From: CAWBBA01 sp963741625
GTDB lineage: Bacteria; Desulfobacterota; Desulfomonilia; Desulfomonilales; Desulfomonilaceae
Direction of reading: 5' to 3'
NCBI GenBank assembly: GCA_963741625.1
Contig: CAVUIT010000001.1
Location: forward strand, 177,516 to 241,515
Length of the DNA stretch: 64,000 bases
Each line of letters begins with the position of its first letter. The first letter of the stretch is position 1. The notes under the pieces are model-generated. The model saw only the letters and a program-made list of their open reading frames with translations. It was not told the DNA's origin and searched no databases. The translations under genes were made by a program, and so were the position numbers. Shown here piece by piece: positions 59,222 through 64,000 of this stretch.

Positions 59222-62200
59222 ATGAAATCGCTCTTGATCCATCATATTCCAGGCTCAGATGGCACACCAGCACGTGTTCGCGTCAGCTATCGCAAAGAAG
59301 CGGCCGCACAGGCTCAAGAGCGTGAAACAGAGTTTAGGTTTAGTGTCTCGGGCGAGGAACGGAAGCTAATCCAGTGGTATCTGGAGGAGTTCCTAGCTTA
59401 CCCGTGGGGAGAGTTCCCGAGTCGCGCGCGGCGAGCTGAAGCACTGATGATCGAACTGGGGCAGCGCCTGTTTAACGCGGTTTTCGATCACGAAGAAACT
59501 CGTGCGCTCTACGCCCATGTTGCCGATGACCTCCCGAATACCCGCATCGTTATCCACGCGGCAGGTCCCGCGGGTGTGTCGATCCCGTGGGAACTCATGC
59601 GGGACCCGGCAAAGGCAGAATACGGTGATCTGGCCCGGCTCACGTACGCTTTCGTCCGAAGCCAGCCGGATCTCATATTCGACGCCGCCCACTGTCAAGA
59701 ATGACGGCACGTTCAACGTTTTGCTGGTGATCTGCCGGCCGTACGGTCCTGACAGGGATGTTGCGTTTCAATCCATAGCACGGCCATTGCTGGAGTTGTT
59801 CCGAGACCATCGGGAAGTCATTCACCTGGATGTGCTGCGGCCCTCCACGTTCGAGCAGCTTGCCCGAGTCCTCACGGAAAGGCCGAAGTTCTACCATGTG
59901 CTCCATTTTGATGGACACGGGGCTTTTCCCAAAGGGACGGAAGGGAACGAATTTTGCGGATCAGCAAATGAGCAGGGATGCCTCGTTTTCGAGGGGGAGG
60001 ACGGCAACCCACGGCACGTCACGGGTGAAGAGCTGGGAGGATTACTCGCCGGTAAGGCTGTGCCGATTGTTCTTCTTGACGCCTGCCAATCCGGGATGAC
60101 CCGGCCTGAAAGCCTCTATGCGTCAGTCGGCAATCAGTTGCTCAAAGCCGGGACGGGTGGAGTCGTGGCTATGGCCTACTCGGTTTACGTCCAGACCGCG
60201 GTTCGGTTCATGGCCAGGTTGTATGAGGGTTTATTCAAAGGTGAAGAGCTGGCGCACGCGGTGACCTTTGCCCGCGAAGAGCTTCGTTCCCATCCCCAGC
60301 GTATGTCCCCCATCGGCGACATCAAACTGCGGGACTGGATGGTGCCGATATTGCTTGAGGCAACGCCTGTTCAAGTGTCCGCGCCTGGTCCTGGGCTGCG
60401 CCTCGATCCCTCTGTGCTGGAAGAACGGCAAGCCACAGCGGGCGCGGAAATCGGCTGTCCCGATCCACCTGACTATGGCTTTATCGGACGCGACAGTGTG
60501 ATCCTGAAACTAGAGCGTGCATTTCAGACTGAGACTACGGTGCTGCTCCAGGGGATGGCCGGCGTGGGCAAGACAGAGACGTCAGTGGGATTCGGCCGCT
60601 GGCTTGCTGAGACAGGCGGGCTAGCGGGACCGATCTTTTTCTTCCGATTTGAACACTACTTGCCGCTTGCGCAGGTGTGCGACCGCGTGGGGCAGGTGTT
60701 TAACGAGGCGGTTCAGCAGCAGCTAAGTAGGGATTGGCACCTACTGGACCCGGAACAGCGACGAAAGGTCGCAGTCGGCATTCTTCGTCAGTTTCCGTGT
60801 CTGATGATTTGGGACAACTTCGAGCCGGTACACGGCTTTCCCGAAGGGACTGAGTCCGCATGGAGCCCTGACGAGCAGGAAGAGTTGAGCGGATTCATAC
60901 ACGACTTGCGCGGCGGGGAGACAAAGGTGTTGATCACAAGCCGCCATGATGAGGATTGGCTTGGAAATATTGTCCGACGCAAGGAGCTTCCCGGGCTGAA
61001 TCTGATCGAGGCACAGGAGCTGGCAGGACAGGTGCTGCGCCGGGCCGGACTGAATGTTGAGGAAATAAGGAGTCTGGCCCCGTCCAATGATCTATTGAAG
61101 TACCTGCGAGGCAATCCCCTGGCGATTCAGGTCATACTCCCCGAGCTTAAGCACACTGCTACGGAAGTTCTGCTTGACAGACTCCGCTCAGGAGAAATCA
61201 AGTTCGGCAAAGACGACCCAAAACAAGGTCGGGAGCGGTCGCTTACCGCTTCGCTCACCTATCGCCTGGATTCTCTTGATGCGACCATGCGGGGGCGTCT
61301 GGGAATCCTGGCCCTATTCCAGGGATTTGTAGATGCGGATGTTCTGCAGCCATGTATGGGAAAGGCGAGGATTTGCCTGACATCCTCCAGGGCTTGGACA
61401 GCGATGACTGGAAAGGGATATTGGATTCCGCCTCTCAGGTCGGCCTGGTACGGCGTGTGGGAGAAGGGCTTTACACTGTGCACCCCGCGTTACCCTGGTT
61501 CTTTCACGATCTTCTGGACCAGGCGTTTCACGGCCAAAGGGAATGGTTTGAGGGGTCTTTACTGAATGTTACGCTGAATACGGAGTACACCTGCATCATA
61601 TGTTCGACAGCAATGCCGAACTGGCTATGGCCTCACTGTCCGCAGAAGAAGACAACTTGATGTACGCTCTCTGGCTTGCTAAGACGCGGCAGCGCTGGGA
61701 TGAGGTGCACGGCATGTGTATGGGTTGAATCGGCTACTCAGTATGCAGAGCCGGTGGACAGAGTGGGAACGGCTCGTATCTGGCTTGGAGTCCGATGTAG
61801 TAGGCCCACAAGGTCAGCCGCTCCCGGACGAGACGACCTTTTTCGCGCTTTGCTGGGGTTTCGCGCCGAGATATTTCATTACAGGCGCGACTTTGAGAGT
61901 GCAAAAGCCATAGACCTGCGTCTCAAGGATCACCACGAGCGAGCCGGCAACGTTTCCAGCGTGGCGGTTAGTCTCCACAACCTAGGCAGAATTGCAGAGG
62001 AGAAGGGGCAACTTGACGAGGCGGGGCGCTGGTATCAGCAGAGCTTGGCTATGGAAAAGAGCACCGACAATGAGCATGGTCCGGCCATCACCGTCCACCA
62101 ACTGGGGGTAATTGCACAGAAGAGGGGGCTGTCTGCAGAAGCAGAAGGCTGGTATCGTCAGAGCCTCGGCATTCGGGATCGCATCGGCGATGAGCGCGGG

Positions 62201-62602
62201 CAGGCCACCACCCTTCACCAGCTCGGGACGATTGCCCAGGAACGCCATCAATTTGAAGAGGCGGAGCGCTGTTATCTTCAGAGCCTTGCCATCGCGGAGC
62301 GCATCGGGGATGAGCAGAATCAAGCTGGTCCGTACACCAGCTCGGGAGATTAGCAGAGGAGCGCCGTCGATTTGAAGCCGCGGAGCGCTGGTATCGTCAG
62401 AGCCTCGCCATCACGGAGCGCATCGGTGATAAGCACGGCATGGCCCTCACTCTACACCAGTTGGGGGAACTGCCGAGGAGCGGGGCGATATCCCAGAGGC
62501 CAATCCTGGTATGAAAAAGCAGAGGAAATCTTAGTTTCTATGAACGATCTGCATATCCTCGAAATCGTCCGGGAGTCACTGGATAGAGTGCGGGAGAAAT
62601 GA
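59222..62602 (+). CDS. CHAT-STAND(NB-ARC-like)-TPR protein, broken by about six frameshifts
   Basis: About 1,126 residues if rejoined (breaks near 59690, 61345, 61560, 61710, 61840 and 62345-62490). Order: an N-terminal domain (~1-160), a CHAT caspase-like protease domain (~165-370) with both His (HFDGHGAF) and Cys (DACQSG), a STAND NTPase (~420-680, Walker A GMAGVGKTET, Walker B LMIWDNFEP), and a TPR tail of 40-residue units (LHQLGTIAQERHQFEEAERC). Such proteins are thought to act in immunity-type cell death when a trigger is sensed. So many breaks could mean a pseudogene. Confidence 0.7.
61970..62480 (+). repeat. Tandem 120-bp TPR-coding repeats
   Basis: Units of about 120 bp (40 codons) carry the core HQLGxIAQExxxxxEAExWY and QSLAIxERIGDE. 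Three to four copies are clear. Similarity is visible at DNA level, making this stretch prone to recombination or assembly error. Confidence 0.6.
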
Positions 62603-63360
62603 TCTGATATGGGCGGTGTATATCTCCAGACACCCATTGGGAGATAGCCACAATATTAATTTACTTACAAACAAGTGACACCCTGTTCCTGGTGGGACAG
62701 GCATTTGAAACTTCCTCAAAATCCAGATGAAGTCCTAAATCGCCTACTGCCTGGACGACCACCTTCCTTGGGTAGCCCAGTCGTGATTGAGCAAACCCCT
62801 ACTACGAAAGCAGGAAAAAGTAGCAAAGTGAGCGTAAGTTTCCTGGTCATATAGATACAACTCATGAATAAACCTTACCAAAAAGATCAGTATCGCTACC
62901 CCTTGGTCCTTAGGAACCCGGAGGCAGTGGCCTCCGAGCCACCCACCGTGTGACTCTGTCGTTCACTACTTCTTGCCGTTTTCACCGGCGAACTAACCGT
63001 TCACCACGCATTTGACTACCCGCACGGAGGCCAGTCCTACCGGCTCGTAATAGGGCCGGGGTCCTTGCCGGCTTTCAGACGGGATGGACGGCTTTCGCTG
63101 TGAACATTACAGTTCCAACTGATCTGTTCCACACCGTTACCGGCAAAACAAGGCCGAGAAAACCGCAAGGCTCCACAGGACAAATAATGATCGCGTACAA
63201 TGGCTCCTCTGAAAGCAAATCGCAATTTCGCCAATGTCTGAGCACACTTCACCGTTGACGGGAGGGTCAACTGACTTGCGCTCAAATATTTTTTTGGCAC
63301 TTCCTCAGCGCATTGCGTCAATTGTGCTAAATTCAGTAACATCGAGGAGGTGCTCCGATC
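62603..63360. other. Intergenic gap, nothing recognised
   Basis: About 760 bp between the CHAT gene and the PilZ-type gene. A GGAGGC/GGCCTCC short inverted repeat lies near 62920. No tRNA, no clear gene. Confidence 0.4.
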
Positions 63361-63897
63361 ATGGGACCCAAAAGGCAAATCCCGGCCCGTCCGGTGGTCG
63401 CGGATATCCGGGCAGGGATGACGAACGCTCAGTTGATGAAGAGATATCGGATTTCATCCGGCACGTTGGAAAAGATTTTCAAGAAGTTGCAAGACGCTAA
63501 TATGATAACGGCACGTGACCTCGACGGCCGCATGCTTTCGCCGCAGCAGGGGGTTGTACACGATTCTGTACAACAGGAGCCGAGATGCAACACGATCATG
63601 AGACTCCCGATCACCGACCTGGATAATTTGGATGCGGACTGCTATGTGAAGGATCTTAGTGAAAAAGGTCTTCAGATCGTCAACTTGAGCACCAATGTTG
63701 GCGAGAAAAAAGAATTTCCTTATTCCGGCCTCTGCGTTTGCTGATGTCCAACCGTTTTCGTTCGAGGCTGAGTGTCGATGGACGAGGGCGCAAACAGACA
63801 CCGAACGTCAAGCAGAGGTTTCGAGATAACCCGCATATCGGACGAAAGCTTACAGCAACTCAGAGATTTCATGCAATCGGCCACGATTTGCGAGTAA
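63361..63897 (+). CDS. HTH-like / PilZ-type domain protein (two frameshifts)
   Basis: About 178 residues after correction near 63702-63708 (six A) and near 63800. N-terminal winged-helix-like part (MTNAQLMKRYRISSGTLEKI, FKKLQDANMI), then RLPITDLDNLDADCYVKDLS with DLSEKGLQIV of PilZ type (RxxxR is not obvious), EFLIPASAFADVQPFSFEAE and CRW, then GFEITRISDESLQQLRDFM. PilZ domains bind cyclic di-GMP; the Arg residues for that are uncertain here. GAGGAGGTG precedes the ATG. Confidence 0.65.
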
Positions 63898-64000
63898 GTC
63901 CGACTGCCATGACCGAAACCACGTCTTAGTGTATTCTGGTGTGGAATGCGGACCGCGGACGGTCCTTAAATGAAAGGTATGTGCGCCGCTCTTGTCAGGG
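63898..64000. other. Right edge, nothing recognised
   Basis: About 100 bp to the window edge; no gene start identified. Confidence 0.4.

Noticed and set aside
63037..63378. 113-codon minus-strand frame before the PilZ gene
   Set aside because: It overlaps the start and RBS of the PilZ-type gene and has no recognisable pattern.

Overview
The window reads as chromosomal DNA of a Gram-negative, probably anaerobic bacterium. A complete Tol-Pal cluster and an LPS-export permease show an outer membrane. An NtrC-type sigma-54 regulator, a CooC-like nickel-insertion ATPase beside a MetE-like methyltransferase, a DUF1847 protein, an amphi-Trp protein and an FMN-type glutamate synthase together suggest a deltaproteobacterial (Desulfobacterota) lineage such as Syntrophobacterales or Desulfomonilia. 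That placement is inference; no rRNA or other marker is present.

Layout. 1-10.8 kb (minus strand): a chemosensory cluster, transcribed PATAN protein, REC-PATAN-REC-CheB, CheW, MCP, CheY, HAMP protein, a 1,201-residue CheA and a ParA ATPase running off the left edge. No CheR is seen. 11.4-24.3 kb: mixed housekeeping genes, including an LptF-type permease, an amphi-Trp protein, a secreted barrel-like protein, a Pit phosphate transporter with its DUF47 partner, an NtrC-type regulator, a YhdH-type oxidoreductase, a lone MNT nucleotidyltransferase, a Spy-like protein, a DUF1847 protein and a radical SAM protein. 24.3-30.7 kb: a large SH3-TM-TPR-pseudokinase, a small Cys protein, an M23 peptidase and a secreted PQQYQ-repeat protein. 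30.8-35.7 kb: cpoB-pal-tolB-tolA-tolR-tolQ. 36.1-39.2 kb: a pseudo-receiver fused to an acidic linker and about fifteen 18-residue repeats. 39.3-48.9 kb: a second KGRW Cys protein, CooC-like plus MetE-like genes, a zinc-finger protein, a Cys/Pro-rich secreted protein, a TPR protein, RNase PH, and a UroD-like/CvpA/LysM-DUF4384 operon.

48.9-64 kb is accessory. An intact tRNA-Ala(GGC) and a 3' tRNA fragment 4.8 kb further on share a perfect 35-bp direct repeat, and each is followed by a decayed tyrosine-integrase 3' end. The island between them carries a KaiC-like/XRE/cupin regulator, an FMN glutamate synthase and a small unknown gene. Beyond the second repeat lie a PAS hybrid histidine kinase, a VapBC pair with an operator-like palindrome at its start codon, a CHAT-STAND-TPR protein and a PilZ-type protein.

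Frameshifts are unusually common. At least a dozen otherwise well-preserved genes (MCP, CheB, NtrC, YhdH, TolB and others) change frame once or twice, several at short homopolymers. This looks more like residual sequencing error than decay, except perhaps in the CHAT gene, which needs about six corrections. Where the parts clearly belong together I describe one gene and give the break position.
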